Assembly (NCBI GenBank): GCA_963708165.1
Contig: OY970187.1
Coordinates: 496,001 to 560,000 of the forward strand
From: Rubricoccus sp963708165
GTDB taxonomy: Bacteria > Bacteroidota > Rhodothermia > Rhodothermales > Rubricoccaceae
Reading direction: 5' to 3'
Length of the DNA: 64,000 bases
The notes under the pieces were generated by a model, which did no database searches, was not told the DNA's origin, and was given only the letters and a program-made list of their open reading frames with translations. A program made the translations under genes and the position numbers. Numbering within the stretch: position 1 is the stretch's first letter; every line of letters starts with the position of its first letter. Shown in pieces: positions 35,301 to 43,422 of the stretch.

Positions 35301-35625
35301 CATCGCAACGGCTGAGCTTCGCGTGCCTCTGCTCGGTGTGCCGCAGCTCGGCTTGCTCAGCTTCCCGTACCTGCCGACCGAGCTCACGCTTTTCGCGGAC
35401 GCCGGTATGGCGTGGGGCACCATCGCCGAACTGGATGGTTTTTCTGGGGCCACCGACATCACCGTCGGCACACCCTTTAGCCAGCAGAAGCCCATCTTCT
35501 CGGCGGGCGCCTCGCTGCGCATGAGCGTGCTCGGCGCGCTGATCGTGGAGCCGTACCTCGCGGTCCCGTTCTCGCGCGAGGACAAGGATCTCGTCTTCGG
35601 CTTCAACTTTACGCCCGGCTGGTAG
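32359..35625 (+). CDS. Large HExxH peptidase-like / TolB-propeller / beta-barrel protein
   Basis: A 1,088-residue exported protein; ATG at 32359 opens a signal peptide (LLAPVPAEAQ). Residues about 30-290 resemble a peptidase-MA-like domain, with HELVHQ at 137-142 giving a zinc-binding HExxH and FVIEGMAEYYS supplying the downstream Glu. Residues about 330-640 are PD40/TolB-like propeller repeats (APQLSPDGKSIAFLSERD; DPTWSPDGSKIAFS; WHPDGRRLAFVTDRG). Residues about 690-1088 are beta strands ending in LVFGFNFTPGW, typical of an outer-membrane barrel of the BamA/surface-antigen kind. The combination suggests a surface metallopeptidase anchored by its own barrel. It has fewer decamers than its neighbours. 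Confidence 0.8.
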   Translation: MTRLSLLAFAALIVFALLAPVPAEAQYFGRNKVRYDDFKFAVLETEHFDIYYYAEEEKAAMDVGRMAERWYTRLSSILEHEFDERKSIILYADDADFRQTNIANIGEGTQGVTEGLRQRVVLPMGSTYAETDHVLGHELVHQFQYDIALRSETFQQFVRLPLFVIEGMAEYYSVGREDALTAMWMRDAVLRDDFPTITDLQSNPRFNEYQYGQPFWAFIAGTYGDEAGVRMFKSALEMPLDSALVNISGLSTDELSERWVTALREQLVPAADGRSVPRPELTADVQRDIERYRERVAENVRKERDERVPRPPGIAYPEQYPRITAERLLARERDSGNISIAPQLSPDGKSIAFLSERDLFGIDLFLADAETGEVISKLEEVGTNSHFDAIRFIASAGTWSPTGDRFAYVVFAGGDNEIAILDVKGRDMVRRIKVESLGAINDPTWSPDGSKIAFSGVKGGITDLYVVDLASGDVRQLTNDRFTDIQPNWHPDGRRLAFVTDRGPGTDFERLTFAPVRLAILDTEAGEVESLTLFPGSKHINPAWSRDGESLYFISDRGGFNDIYRLNIARGDLFQVTDLATGVAGISDLSPAISVARGTGALAYSVFEAQRYSVYRLAEEDAQGTPITPVVASGAATLPPANALSRSTVQGYLADDQGGLPATTTFPTRSYRPKLSLDYVSQPQVGAGYSGGSTGSGFGIAGGVQFLFSDQLSDNVLGVAVSANGSVQDIGGQALYLNRSKRLTYGALVGQVPFLQVFRGLDPTNSYPTSYYYRTYQTQAQALTEYPLNQSQRFEAQGGYTRIGYDLDFLEAQSLAVDEDGNRLPCDFRTGTPCAYTRRRAVEDFDRPALNLFEVGTAFVGDNSYFGFTSPIRGSRYRFGLDGTVGSLNLVTATADARTYRMLRPSFLPKRVPVTFAVRGFHYGRYGGDGNSGRLRPIFLGFGSFVRGYSYNSFTGLSADGQTSESYYQTFEDRLFGSKLGIATAELRVPLLGVPQLGLLSFPYLPTELTLFADAGMAWGTIAELDGFSGATDITVGTPFSQQKPIFSAGASLRMSVLGALIVEPYLAVPFSREDKDLVFGFNFTPGW

Positions 35626-35635
35626 ACACATTCGG

Positions 35636-35653
35636 CCTCTGGCGCCAGAGGCC
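35636..35653. terminator. Palindromic decamer pair after the barrel protein
   Basis: GCCTCTGGCGCCAGAGGC starts ten bases after the stop at 35625 and could form a nine-pair stem without a loop, or an intermolecular pairing. The next gene (pyrD) starts 69 bases later. Confidence 0.5.
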
Positions 35654-35721
35654 AGAGGTCAGGCCCGGTGGGATCGCCTCTGGCGGTATCCTGCCGGGCC
35701 TCTGTTTTGCACCCGCGCGCC

Positions 35722-36817
35722 GTGTACCGCTTCGTTCGCCCCCTCCTCTTCCGCGCCGACGCCGAGCGCGCGCATGGCCTTGGCATGACGGCGGTCGGGA
35801 TTGGCGCGCGCGCGCCGCGCATGGTGCAGAGGCTGTACGGATGGAACAGTCCGCGCCTCGCGCAGACGCTCTGGGGCCTGCGGTTTGGCGCGCCGGTGGG
35901 CCTGGCGGCGGGCTTCGACAAGAACGCCAGAGGCCTCGGCCTGTGGCCCGCGATGGGGTTTGGCTTTGCCGAGATCGGCTCCGTCACGGCGCTGGCCTCT
36001 GGCGGCAATCCCACGGCCGCGCGCGTTTCGCCTGCCCGAGGACGGCGCGCTCGTCAACCGCATGGGGCTCAACAACGATGGCGCCGAGGTCATCGCGCAG
36101 CGGATCGCGCGGGCGCGCACGCCAGAGGCGTTCGTGGTGGCAGTCAACGTGGCGAAAACGCACAGCCCGGACATTCTGGGCGAGGCAGGCGTCGAGGACT
36201 TCCGCCAGTCCGTGCAGCACGTGTTGCCGCACGCGGACCTGCTGGTGCTCAACGTCTCGTGCCCCAACACGGCCGAGGGCAAGACCTTCGAGGACTGTGT
36301 GGCGCTGGACGCGCTGCTGGACGCGGTCATGGCCGAGCGCCAGAGGCAGGACAGCGCCGTGCCGGTGCTGGTCAAGCTCTCCCCTCCCGCTGCCTCTGGC
36401 GTGGATGCTGGGGCGGTGGACGAGATCGTGGCGCTGTGCCTGGGGCACGGCGTGGCGGGGTTTGTGACCACCAACACGGCAGGCGACCGCGACGGGCTCC
36501 GCACACACGCGCGCGAGATCACGCGGATCGGCAACGGCGGCCTCTCGGGCACGCCTCTGGCGGCACGCGCCGACGCGCTCGTGCGGCACCTCTACCGCAC
36601 TACCAACGGCGCCGTGCCCATCATCGGTGTCGGCGGCATCGACTCGCCAGAGGCGGCCTACCGGCGCATCCGGCTGGGCGCGAGCCTGGTGGAGGTCTAC
36701 ACGGGTCTGGTGTACGAGGGGCCGGGGCTGGTGCAGCGCATCCACAAGGGCCTCGTGCGCCTGCTCGACCGCGACGGGCTGGGCTCGGTCTCGGAGGCCG
36801 TCGGGCTGGACGCGTAG
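35722..36817 (+). CDS. pyrD: Dihydroorotate dehydrogenase (quinone-type), frameshift near 36013
   Basis: Oxidises dihydroorotate to orotate in pyrimidine synthesis. GTG at 35722 is chosen since the family begins YRFxRPLLFRxDxExAH, a class 2 membrane-associating helix. FMN-site segments: GLAAGFDKNARGLGLWPAMG, GFAEIGSVTALASGGNP, and, after the break, RLPEDGALVNRMGLNNDG, NVSCPNTAEG, VPVLVKLSPP, IIGVGGIDSPE and ASLVEVYTGLVYEGP. An extra C in the CCC at about 36010-36013 separates the two frames; the rest reads to TAG at 36815. Reconstructed length is about 364. The catalytic position before the PNT is Cys, whereas class 2 enzymes normally have Ser. Confidence 0.9.
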
Positions 36818-37110
36818 CGGGAGCGCATAGCCTCTGGCGCCAGAGGCTGAACATAGGCGCTTCAGCCGCAGCACGCAGCGAGCGCCGAAGCGTGAGCGCG
36901 CAACGTGCGACCGCCGCGCCAGAGGCCTCTGGCGAATGCAGGAAGCCAGAGCGTGCTGTCGGCCTGCAGCGCCGGGTTATGCCGCGCTAAAGCAGTCCGT
37001 TGAAACTCAACCGGCTAAAACGACGACGCTCCACGTCATACCAACACGCCCCAGTACGACGGCCCTCCGATCGCAGACTCCATATGGCTCGGTGCTGGAG
37101 CGTCGAGTCC
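36818..37110. other. Gene-free stretch with two decamer palindromes
   Basis: It holds GCCTCTGGCGCCAGAGGC at about 36831-36848 and GCGCCAGAGGCCTCTGGCG at about 36917-36935. After 36960 the base composition drops and decamers cease. From 36960 to 37560 only a degenerate CCTCTGGCAG (37393) occurs. I see no RNA gene or reliable coding sequence before 37111. Confidence 0.5.
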
Positions 37111-37502
37111 TCATCCATGTGGAGGTCGTCCAGCGGGTAGAGCATTCACGTAGAATGGACCGCCGCCCATCGAGATGTACACCTGCGATACTGCCGGAAC
37201 GAGGCACTCAGACGAACCAGCGTCCAGCGGCATGTCTGAAATGCAGCACTTCTCAGCTGATGAACGGGCGCCAACCAACTTCCCCCGAGTCACTCTCGAA
37301 CTGGGCGATCATCAAGTTCAGACGGGGACCACACACCATCGATCTCTGGACTATCCCGAGACGCATTGTCGGACAGCATCGCCACCCCGACACCTCTGGC
37401 AGCAGTACCGAGGAGCCCTGTGGCAGTAGAACGGGCGACTACCGAACTGCATCCGACAAAGAGCAGCAGTCCAAGGAAGCCGTGATCGAGCGAAGGCGGC
37501 AT
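37111..37502 (-). pseudogene. Possible decayed lipoprotein gene
   Basis: From ATG 37502 the minus strand encodes MPPSLDHGFLGLLLFVGCSS, a convincing lipoprotein signal with lipobox Cys, and then about 50 residues to a stop at 37290 (PEIDGVWSPSELDDRPVRE). Further on in another frame come QVYISMGGGPFYVNALPAG and a stop at 37111. The pieces could be one lipoprotein of about 130 residues broken by frameshifts. The region has lower G+C and lacks the decamer, as expected for acquired DNA. A plus-strand reading of the same bases is open too but looks unlike protein. Low confidence. Confidence 0.33.
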
Positions 37503-37604
37503 AACAAGTGTTGGTAAGCGTCACGCCGGATAAACGCGGTGCCCGTTCCATGATACCCCGCCGCCAGAGGCGCAACAAACTGCCGCCGAGGTCCGCCTCT
37601 GGCG

Positions 37605-39443
37605 CTAGCCGCCGATGCCCCACTCGATGCGCGCCTTGGGCGCCGCGAGCGAGCGGCCTCTGGCGTAGCGGCCCGGCAGCACGACCGGCAGGCGTCCGGG
37701 TGCGGGCGCGCGTCCCAACAGCACATTTGCCACGGCGCTGGCCGTGACCGGGATGCCGTCGTACGCGACGATGAGGCCCGGCGAGATGTTGAGCTCCAGC
37801 GCCGCGTACGGGTTGCCGAAGAGCACCACGACCGCAGGCGTGCCGCTGGAGAGGATGGCGTCGAGCGCGGCGAACTGCTCCGGCGTGAGCGAAGGCGTCT
37901 GGCCCGGCACCACGCTCAGGTGCACGCCGATCACGAGCGCGTCCGCCCGCCGCACCTCGTCTACCGATGCGGCCTCTGGCGCCAGAGGCACCACGTCGAT
38001 GCCGGCGAGCCGGAGGTCGTTTTCCAGCTGCGAGGCCGCACGCTTCGCGTTCGTGTTGCCCAGCTGCACCAGCGCCACGCGTGCGCCCGGCGCCAGAGGC
38101 AGCGGGCCGGGCTCGACGAGCGTGACGGACGCGCGCGCGACGGCCTCGGCGACGCGCGTGCCGCGGCTGCGCGCGAGCAGCGTGCTGAGCCGCCCCGGCG
38201 GCTCCTGCCTCTGGCGGTGCAAGCCGATCCGCGCTTTTTGGACGAGCAAACGCCGAACCGACTCGTCGATGCGCGCTTCGGTGAGATCGCCTCTGGCGAC
38301 GGCGCCGCGGAGCACGTCGAGCGCGCGCTGCGGGTCGTAGGTGTTGAGGATCACGTCGGCGCCTGCGTAGAGCGGACGCAGGATGCGCTCCTCGAAGGTG
38401 TAGCGCGAGGTGAGCGCGCCCATGTGGATCGCGTCCGTCGTCACGATGCCCTCGTAGCCCAGGCTGTCGCGCAGGACGCTGTGGAGCGCGGCGCGGCTAA
38501 ACGTGGCGGGCGTCGGCTGGGCGTCCAGCGCGCGCATCCACAGGTGGGCGCTCATGACGAAGCCGGGGCGTTCGGCGAGCGCCTCGCGGTACGGGCCGAG
38601 TTCGACCGTCGCGAGGTCGCCCCAGTCGCCGCTTACGGCGTCGAAGGCGAGGTGCGTGTCGGTGCCCGTGTTGCCGTGGCCGGGAAAGTGTTTGAGCGTG
38701 GCGAGCACGCCGTGCGCCTGCGCCCCGCGCACGTACGCCGCCGCCAACCGGCCCACTGCCTTCGGGTCATCCCCGAACGAGCGCGTGTTGATAATCGGGT
38801 TGCGCGGGTTGTTGTTCACGTCGGCCACGGGCGCAAACAGCACGTTGACGCCCAGCGCGCGCGCCTCGATGGCACTCACGGCGCCCGCGGCCTCCACCAG
38901 CAGCGGGTCGGCGGCGGCGCCAAAGGCCATCGCGGCCGGAAGCTCGGTGAGAGCCGTTCCGGGCTGGCCCGGCCCCCACTCGTAGTCGGCGGTGAAAAAG
39001 AGCGGCACGCCAGAGGCCTCTTGCAACAGGTTCGTCGAGCGCAGGATCTCGCGCGGCGGCATCCGGCGGGGCACATGAAAACCGCCCACCTTCCATTCGC
39101 GCGTGACCTGAAGCAGACTTTTGGCGCCCGTTAGAAACTGCGGGTTGAGATCCACGATGAGCATCTGACCCAGCTTCTCGTCCAGCGAGAGGCTGGCCAG
39201 AACCGAGTCGGCCCAGGCCTCGGCCTCCGCCAGAGGCACGGTCCGCCGCGCCGCCGCGAGCGCGCCATAGGGGGCCAGCAGACTGTCCAGGCGGCTCCGG
39301 TCGCTCGCGGCCTGCGTCACGCTCGCCGAGGCCTCTGGCGAGGGCAGAGGTGCCACGGCGTCGGCGCGCTCGATGCGGCATCCCGCAAGAGGCGCCGACG
39401 TGAGCAGCGCGAGCACCATGAGCAGGAGAATCGGTCGGGTCAT
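37605..39443 (-). CDS. Glycoside hydrolase family 3 lipoprotein (beta-N-acetylhexosaminidase-like)
   Basis: A 612-residue exported hydrolase with a lipoprotein signal (APLAGC). The GH3 barrel spans about 75-430: SLDEKLGQMLIVDL, FFTADYEWGPGQPGT, GVNVLFAPVADVNNNPRNPI, the substrate/acid-base signature KHFPGHGNTGTDTH near 248, and the nucleophile segment IVTTDAIHMGAL. A second alpha/beta domain follows (VALVQLGNTNAKRAAS...AVVVLFGNPYAAL). The NagZ-like KHFPGHGxxxxDxH signature points to beta-N-acetylglucosaminide cleavage, perhaps in peptidoglycan turnover or glycan use. A second GH3 gene lies at 50015. The decamer occurs in linkers. Confidence 0.85.
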   Translation of the reverse strand: MTRPILLLMVLALLTSAPLAGCRIERADAVAPLPSPEASASVTQAASDRSRLDSLLAPYGALAAARRTVPLAEAEAWADSVLASLSLDEKLGQMLIVDLNPQFLTGAKSLLQVTREWKVGGFHVPRRMPPREILRSTNLLQEASGVPLFFTADYEWGPGQPGTALTELPAAMAFGAAADPLLVEAAGAVSAIEARALGVNVLFAPVADVNNNPRNPIINTRSFGDDPKAVGRLAAAYVRGAQAHGVLATLKHFPGHGNTGTDTHLAFDAVSGDWGDLATVELGPYREALAERPGFVMSAHLWMRALDAQPTPATFSRAALHSVLRDSLGYEGIVTTDAIHMGALTSRYTFEERILRPLYAGADVILNTYDPQRALDVLRGAVARGDLTEARIDESVRRLLVQKARIGLHRQRQEPPGRLSTLLARSRGTRVAEAVARASVTLVEPGPLPLAPGARVALVQLGNTNAKRAASQLENDLRLAGIDVVPLAPEAASVDEVRRADALVIGVHLSVVPGQTPSLTPEQFAALDAILSSGTPAVVVLFGNPYAALELNISPGLIVAYDGIPVTASAVANVLLGRAPAPGRLPVVLPGRYARGRSLAAPKARIEWGIGG

Positions 39444-39552
39444 GTGCAGGGAGTGGAGCCCACGCCAGAAGCCGGGTAGAGTTGCCTCTGGCGGTAGCTT
39501 CGAGCTCCATCAACGGCCGTGCCACGCGCCGCCACGCCGCCAACACCCGCGC

Positions 39553-40344
39553 ATGATAGATCGCCTCCGAGCCGAGTGGCAAGGCTTCCGAACCACGCTC
39601 TCCAGCCTCTCCCGCGACCAGTGGATCGCCGCGACGGTGATGATCGCCGCGACGCTCCTCGTGCTACTCCAGTTGCAGATTGGCGGGCGCAGCGTGTACC
39701 GCGAGCTGGGCAACTTCCTCGGGTTCGAGGACCCCGCGCTCGGAGGCTGGGCGTGGTGGTTCGGGATGCAGGGCGTGACCGGCTTCATTGTCCCGGTTTT
39801 AATCTTGCTCGTCGGGTTTCGCCTCTCGCCGCAAGAGGCCGGGCTGGGCCTGGGCGACTGGAAGCTCGCGAGCGTCATCGCGGCGCTCTACCTCCCGCTG
39901 GTCATCGTCGGCACGTGGGTGCTTTCTGACGGCGCCGAGTTCCAGCGCCAGTACCCGCACTATCCCGGCGCGCAGGCCGACTGGGGCGCGTTTATGGTGT
40001 ACGAGGCCCTGTTCTTGTTCTACTGGATGGGCTGGGAATACCTCTGGCGCGGCTTCACGCTCTTCGGCGCCGCGCGAGCCGTGGGGGCGCCTCTGGCGAT
40101 CGTGATCCAGACGGTCCCGTTCGCGATTCTGCACGCGCAGAAGCCCGCAGCCGAGGCCTACCTCTCGGTTCTGGGGGGCCTGGCGCTGGGCGCGCTGGTC
40201 TGGCGCTGCCGCTCGTTCTGGATCGCCGTGCCCATCCACGCCGCGCAGATGATCGCGCTGGATCTCTTCGCCACGCTCCGCGCCCGGACCGGCGCCTCTG
40301 GCGTGGGGCTGGACGCGCTGGGGCAGGCGCTCTCGGGGTTTTAG
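39553..40344 (+). CDS. CPBP (CAAX/Abi-type) membrane protease
   Basis: A 263-residue polytopic membrane protein. The family's intramembrane site is present: a Glu-containing helix ending WEYLWRGF (ExxxR), FAILHAQKP (FxxxH), and a later helix GALVWRCRSFWIAVPIHAAQ supplying the third motif. The N-terminal cytoplasmic part carries helices (WIAATVMIAATLLVLLQL). CPBP proteins are intramembrane proteases or chaperone-like membrane proteins; the substrate is unknown. It is divergent from the GH3 gene (110 bases apart). The ExxxR arginine is encoded by decamer-like bases CCTCTGGCGCGG. Confidence 0.78.
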   Translation: MIDRLRAEWQGFRTTLSSLSRDQWIAATVMIAATLLVLLQLQIGGRSVYRELGNFLGFEDPALGGWAWWFGMQGVTGFIVPVLILLVGFRLSPQEAGLGLGDWKLASVIAALYLPLVIVGTWVLSDGAEFQRQYPHYPGAQADWGAFMVYEALFLFYWMGWEYLWRGFTLFGAARAVGAPLAIVIQTVPFAILHAQKPAAEAYLSVLGGLALGALVWRCRSFWIAVPIHAAQMIALDLFATLRARTGASGVGLDALGQALSGF

Positions 40345-40345
40345 A

Positions 40346-40365
40346 GCCTCTGGCGCCAGAGGCTC
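40346..40365. terminator. Palindrome between convergent genes
   Basis: AGCCTCTGGCGCCAGAGGCT lies between the CPBP stop (40344) and the stop of the convergent barrel gene (40364). It can serve as a bidirectional terminator stem. It is one of the clearest cases of a palindrome exactly filling a convergent gap. Confidence 0.6.
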
Positions 40366-41452
40366 ACCCGCCGACCGCCAGCCGCAGCATCGGCGCGAAC
40401 GACAACTGGCTGCGGTCGAACGAGGCGCCGCTGTACGCCGACGCCTGCACCTCCAAGCCCAGCGCGACGCTCGCGGCGAGGGGCACCGCGGCCCCGGCCT
40501 GGATCGCGAAGCGCGTCTGGTTGGGGTCGCGCGAGGTCGGGTTGACGAGGTACGCCGTCGCGCCCAGGTAGGCGTCCGCCAGAGGCACGCCGGCGGCGCG
40601 GAAGCGTCCGCTGTGCGCGCTCAGGCCTGCGCCGAGCGCGATGGCTTCCACGGTCCGGTTGCCGCCGGTAGGGCACCACGCATTGGGCGCGCAGAGAGGA
40701 GGTTCGTCGTAGACCGTGGCGGCGGTGTACGCGAGTGCGGGCTCGAAGGCCACCACGCCGCCCAGCGGAATCCCAGCGCGCAGCTCGGTCTGGAGCGCCC
40801 CGCCGCGGAAGCCGCTCGCCACGCCAGAGGCTACGCTCGCACGCACACGTGGCGACGCCAGAGGAAGCGGGCGCGAGAGGTCGGGCGCGTAGCCCAGCCG
40901 CACGAGAGGCACCACGCTCGTCCGCGTGGTCGGGCCGTCGCCACTTCCGATGGTGCGGGTCAGGTTTAGGCTGGCGTAGCTCGACACTTGCAGGTCCACC
41001 CCCAGCGCGATGTCGCGCGAGACCCGCACTGCAGCGCCCACCTCCATGCCCAGGCGGACCTCCTCTTCGCTCGCGTCGGGCGAGACCGAGAACTGCATCA
41101 GCCCGCCCACGTGAGCGTCCGCCAGAGGCCCCGGCAGCGCAGCCTCTGGCGCGCGCAGCGTGAGCGCCGCACCCGGCGCAAAGCGGAGCCTCTGCCCCAC
41201 GCGGCCTTCGGTGCATGGCGGAATCAGACACGGAAACGTGACGACCTCCCCCCGTTCGACGCCGATCCCGAACAGCGGCTCCAGCGCCAGAAGCGGCGTC
41301 AGGCGGTGGCGCGCACGAATCTCAGCGTAGGCCGTCGTGCTTTGGAAGCCCGTCGCCGGGCCCATGCCGAGCGTCACGGTGTCGAAGACAGGCGAGGACT
41401 GCGCGCTCGCGCCAGAGGCGGCGAGCAGAACGGCGAGGCAGGCGAAGCGCAT
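40364..41452 (-). CDS. Predicted outer-membrane beta-barrel protein, copy A
   Basis: A 362-residue exported protein (signal MRFACLAVLLAASGASAQ). The body is made of alternating strands with conserved glycine turns (LGMGPATGFQSTTAYAEI; LTPLLALEPLFGIGVERGE; RLGMEVGAAVRVSRDIALG) and an aromatic-poor C-terminus (FAPMLRLAVGG), consistent with a barrel of perhaps 14-16 strands. The two halves resemble each other weakly (VGAAVRVSRDIALGVDLQVS against AGAAVPLAASVALGLEVQAS), suggesting internal duplication. I do not recognise the family. A partial paralogue follows downstream on the same strand. Confidence 0.6.
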   Translation of the reverse strand: MRFACLAVLLAASGASAQSSPVFDTVTLGMGPATGFQSTTAYAEIRARHRLTPLLALEPLFGIGVERGEVVTFPCLIPPCTEGRVGQRLRFAPGAALTLRAPEAALPGPLADAHVGGLMQFSVSPDASEEEVRLGMEVGAAVRVSRDIALGVDLQVSSYASLNLTRTIGSGDGPTTRTSVVPLVRLGYAPDLSRPLPLASPRVRASVASGVASGFRGGALQTELRAGIPLGGVVAFEPALAYTAATVYDEPPLCAPNAWCPTGGNRTVEAIALGAGLSAHSGRFRAAGVPLADAYLGATAYLVNPTSRDPNQTRFAIQAGAAVPLAASVALGLEVQASAYSGASFDRSQLSFAPMLRLAVGG

Positions 41453-41523
41453 GGCGATGGGGACTGTCTCTGCGTCTACGGATGCTGCACGCCCGGCGCT
41501 GCACCCGCCTCTGGCGCCGGAGG

Positions 41524-42240
41524 CTACCCTCCGACTACGACCCTCGCCATCGGCGCGAAGGAGATCAGGCTTCGGTCTGAAGACGAATCGGTGTACGGCG
41601 AGACCTGCACCTCCGCGCCAAGCGCGATGCCTCGGGCAACGGGCACCGCTACGCCCGAGACGAGCGCCAGCCGGACCTCATCGGGTTCGTCAGACGTGGG
41701 GCTTACGAGGTACATCCCCGTACCCAGGTAGGCGTCCGCCAGAAGCATGCCCACGACGCGGAAGCGCCCGCTGTGCGCCGTGAGCCCGAGGCCGAGCATA
41801 CGCGCGCCTGCGCCCCCACCCGAGGTTTCGCAGGCGCGGCGAGTGCCGCAACCGAACAACGTGCCCGGCACAGACAGAACGGCTACAGCGGGCTCGACGG
41901 CCAGCACGCCCCCGCCCAGCGGGATGCTCGCGCGAAGCTCGGTCTGCAACCCTGCACCTCCCTCAAAACCGCTCGCGACGCCAGAGGCGAGGCTGTACCG
42001 CGCCCGCCGCGCGCCGCCGGAGGCCTGCCGGTCTCTCGCCTCTGGCGTGTAGCCCAACCGCAGCATCGGCACGAAACTGGTCGGGCGCCGGGGCGCGTCG
42101 TGGTCACGTTTGGGGTAGGTGCGGTAGCGAGGGTCGGGTCCTGAACGCTGAGCGGCCTGAAGCATTAGGCCTGCCGTCAGTCCGCGCGAGAGCCGCACCG
42201 CGGCAGAAGCCTCTGGCGCCATCCCATCGCGAATACCCAA
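41524..42240 (-). CDS. Beta-barrel protein, copy B, probably 5'-truncated
   Basis: About 238 residues matching the C-terminal two-thirds of the preceding protein segment by segment (SFVPMLRLGYTPEA; ASGVASGFEGGAGLQTELRA; LTAHSGRFRVVGMLLADAYLG; SFAPMARVVVGG). It lacks a signal peptide and the N-terminal strands. The 5' part begins at an ATG at 42240 next to decamers at 42209 and 42246, and 42241-42304 holds no missing start. Either the 5' end was lost by a rearrangement, or the true start is broken. Without an export signal the product is unlikely to work, so this may be a pseudogene. Confidence 0.5.
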   Translation of the reverse strand: MGIRDGMAPEASAAVRLSRGLTAGLMLQAAQRSGPDPRYRTYPKRDHDAPRRPTSFVPMLRLGYTPEARDRQASGGARRARYSLASGVASGFEGGAGLQTELRASIPLGGGVLAVEPAVAVLSVPGTLFGCGTRRACETSGGGAGARMLGLGLTAHSGRFRVVGMLLADAYLGTGMYLVSPTSDEPDEVRLALVSGVAVPVARGIALGAEVQVSPYTDSSSDRSLISFAPMARVVVGG

Positions 42241-42304
42241 CCCAGCCTCTGGCGCTACGGGCTAGCGCTCTGCTCATCCCTCCATCCCGCATCCCCTATC
42301 CCTC

Positions 42305-43330
42305 TTACAAATTCAGCCGCAGCGTTGCCGTCTGTGCCACGCCAGTCCCGAAGGGCTCCAGCGCGGCAGCGTAGTCGATGCGCATGTCGAGTTCGCCCAG
42401 CTTGGGGCTGACCGAGAACCCTGCGCTCGGGCGCACCTCTGCGAGGTCTCCTAAAAACAGCCGGTCGACGCCCAGCCGCAGCGCCAGAGGCTCGGCGATG
42501 CGGTGCTCGATGCCCACGCGCGCCATCACGTCCGCCAGGCGCAGATCAGCGGTGTCGGTCTGCTCGATGGGAAAGCCGCCCGCCGTGCCGATGCCGCCGG
42601 GCGTGCGCGCTTCGGCCGAGCGCACCTGCGCCTCCACTTCGGCCGCGAGGATCGTCTTGCCTGCGCCAGAGGCGGGGCCCAAGAGGTATGCCGCGCCACC
42701 GCGAAAGCGCGTCGGGAAACGGTCTTTGACCGTGCCCCCGCCCGCAGGCGAAGCGTTCCAGTTGTACGCCGCGAAGAGGTCCTCGGCCACGAGACCGATT
42801 GCGAGTCGCTCCGTGGGCCGCAGTGCCACGCCCAGGTTGACGCCCAGCGCCGTCGGCGGACGGATGGCGGCCACCAGATCGCTGCGGTAGATGCGGAAGC
42901 CGATGCCCGCCGAGATCTTCTCGGAGAACTGAGTGCCAAAGGCGACGAAGAATCCCAGTTCGCTCGTGTCGAACTCGCCGGTCGCGTAGCCGCTGGCGTC
43001 GCGCCCGTCGATGCCCGTCACGGCGCCACGCACGACGCCCGCGGCGATACCCGCGCGTGGCCTGAGAGGTGCGCCGATCTGCACCGCCTGCCACTCGCGG
43101 TCGAAGCTCAAAAGCGCGCCCGAAATCTCGACGCCCTGCCCGGGCTGGAACGGTGCCAGCGCCGGGTTGTGGTACGGGCTCGCGCCGCCGAACACATCGG
43201 CCGCTTGCGCGCCCATCACCGCCGCGCGGGCGCCCATGCCGAAGCGCGCGAACGCGCCCGGCCCCTGCGCGGTGGCCTCTGGCGCAGCGAGGCACGTGAG
43301 CAGAGACAAGAGAAAGAGCGCGCGTGGCAT
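42305..43330 (-). CDS. PorV/PorQ-family outer-membrane protein
   Basis: A 341-residue exported protein; ATG at 43330 gives a signal peptide (LFLLSLLTCLAAPEATAQ), with the decamer encoding APEA at its end. The N-terminal FARFGMGARAAVMGAQAADV followed by GASPYHNPA is the hallmark of the PorV/PorQ FadL-like family; glycine-rich barrel strands follow, ending in VAQTATLRLNL. In Bacteroidota PorV shuttles T9SS cargo at the outer membrane, and this gene sits 92 bases downstream of a gene for a T9SS-type cargo. It may be the dedicated partner. Family firm; specific role inferred. Confidence 0.78.
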   Translation of the reverse strand: MPRALFLLSLLTCLAAPEATAQGPGAFARFGMGARAAVMGAQAADVFGGASPYHNPALAPFQPGQGVEISGALLSFDREWQAVQIGAPLRPRAGIAAGVVRGAVTGIDGRDASGYATGEFDTSELGFFVAFGTQFSEKISAGIGFRIYRSDLVAAIRPPTALGVNLGVALRPTERLAIGLVAEDLFAAYNWNASPAGGGTVKDRFPTRFRGGAAYLLGPASGAGKTILAAEVEAQVRSAEARTPGGIGTAGGFPIEQTDTADLRLADVMARVGIEHRIAEPLALRLGVDRLFLGDLAEVRPSAGFSVSPKLGELDMRIDYAAALEPFGTGVAQTATLRLNL

Positions 43331-43422
43331 AAAGAATCGGCAGAGGCCTCTGGCGCCAGGGGAACGGGAAGGGTCGCCAGAGGCAGGCAAGCGGCTGGAG
43401 ACGGGCAGGCGTGGCGGGGGCA

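Noticed and set aside
36936..37517. A 193-codon plus-strand open frame after pyrD
   Set aside because: No domain or signal, and its composition is unlike neighbouring proteins. The minus strand has a better lipoprotein signal. Neither is certain.
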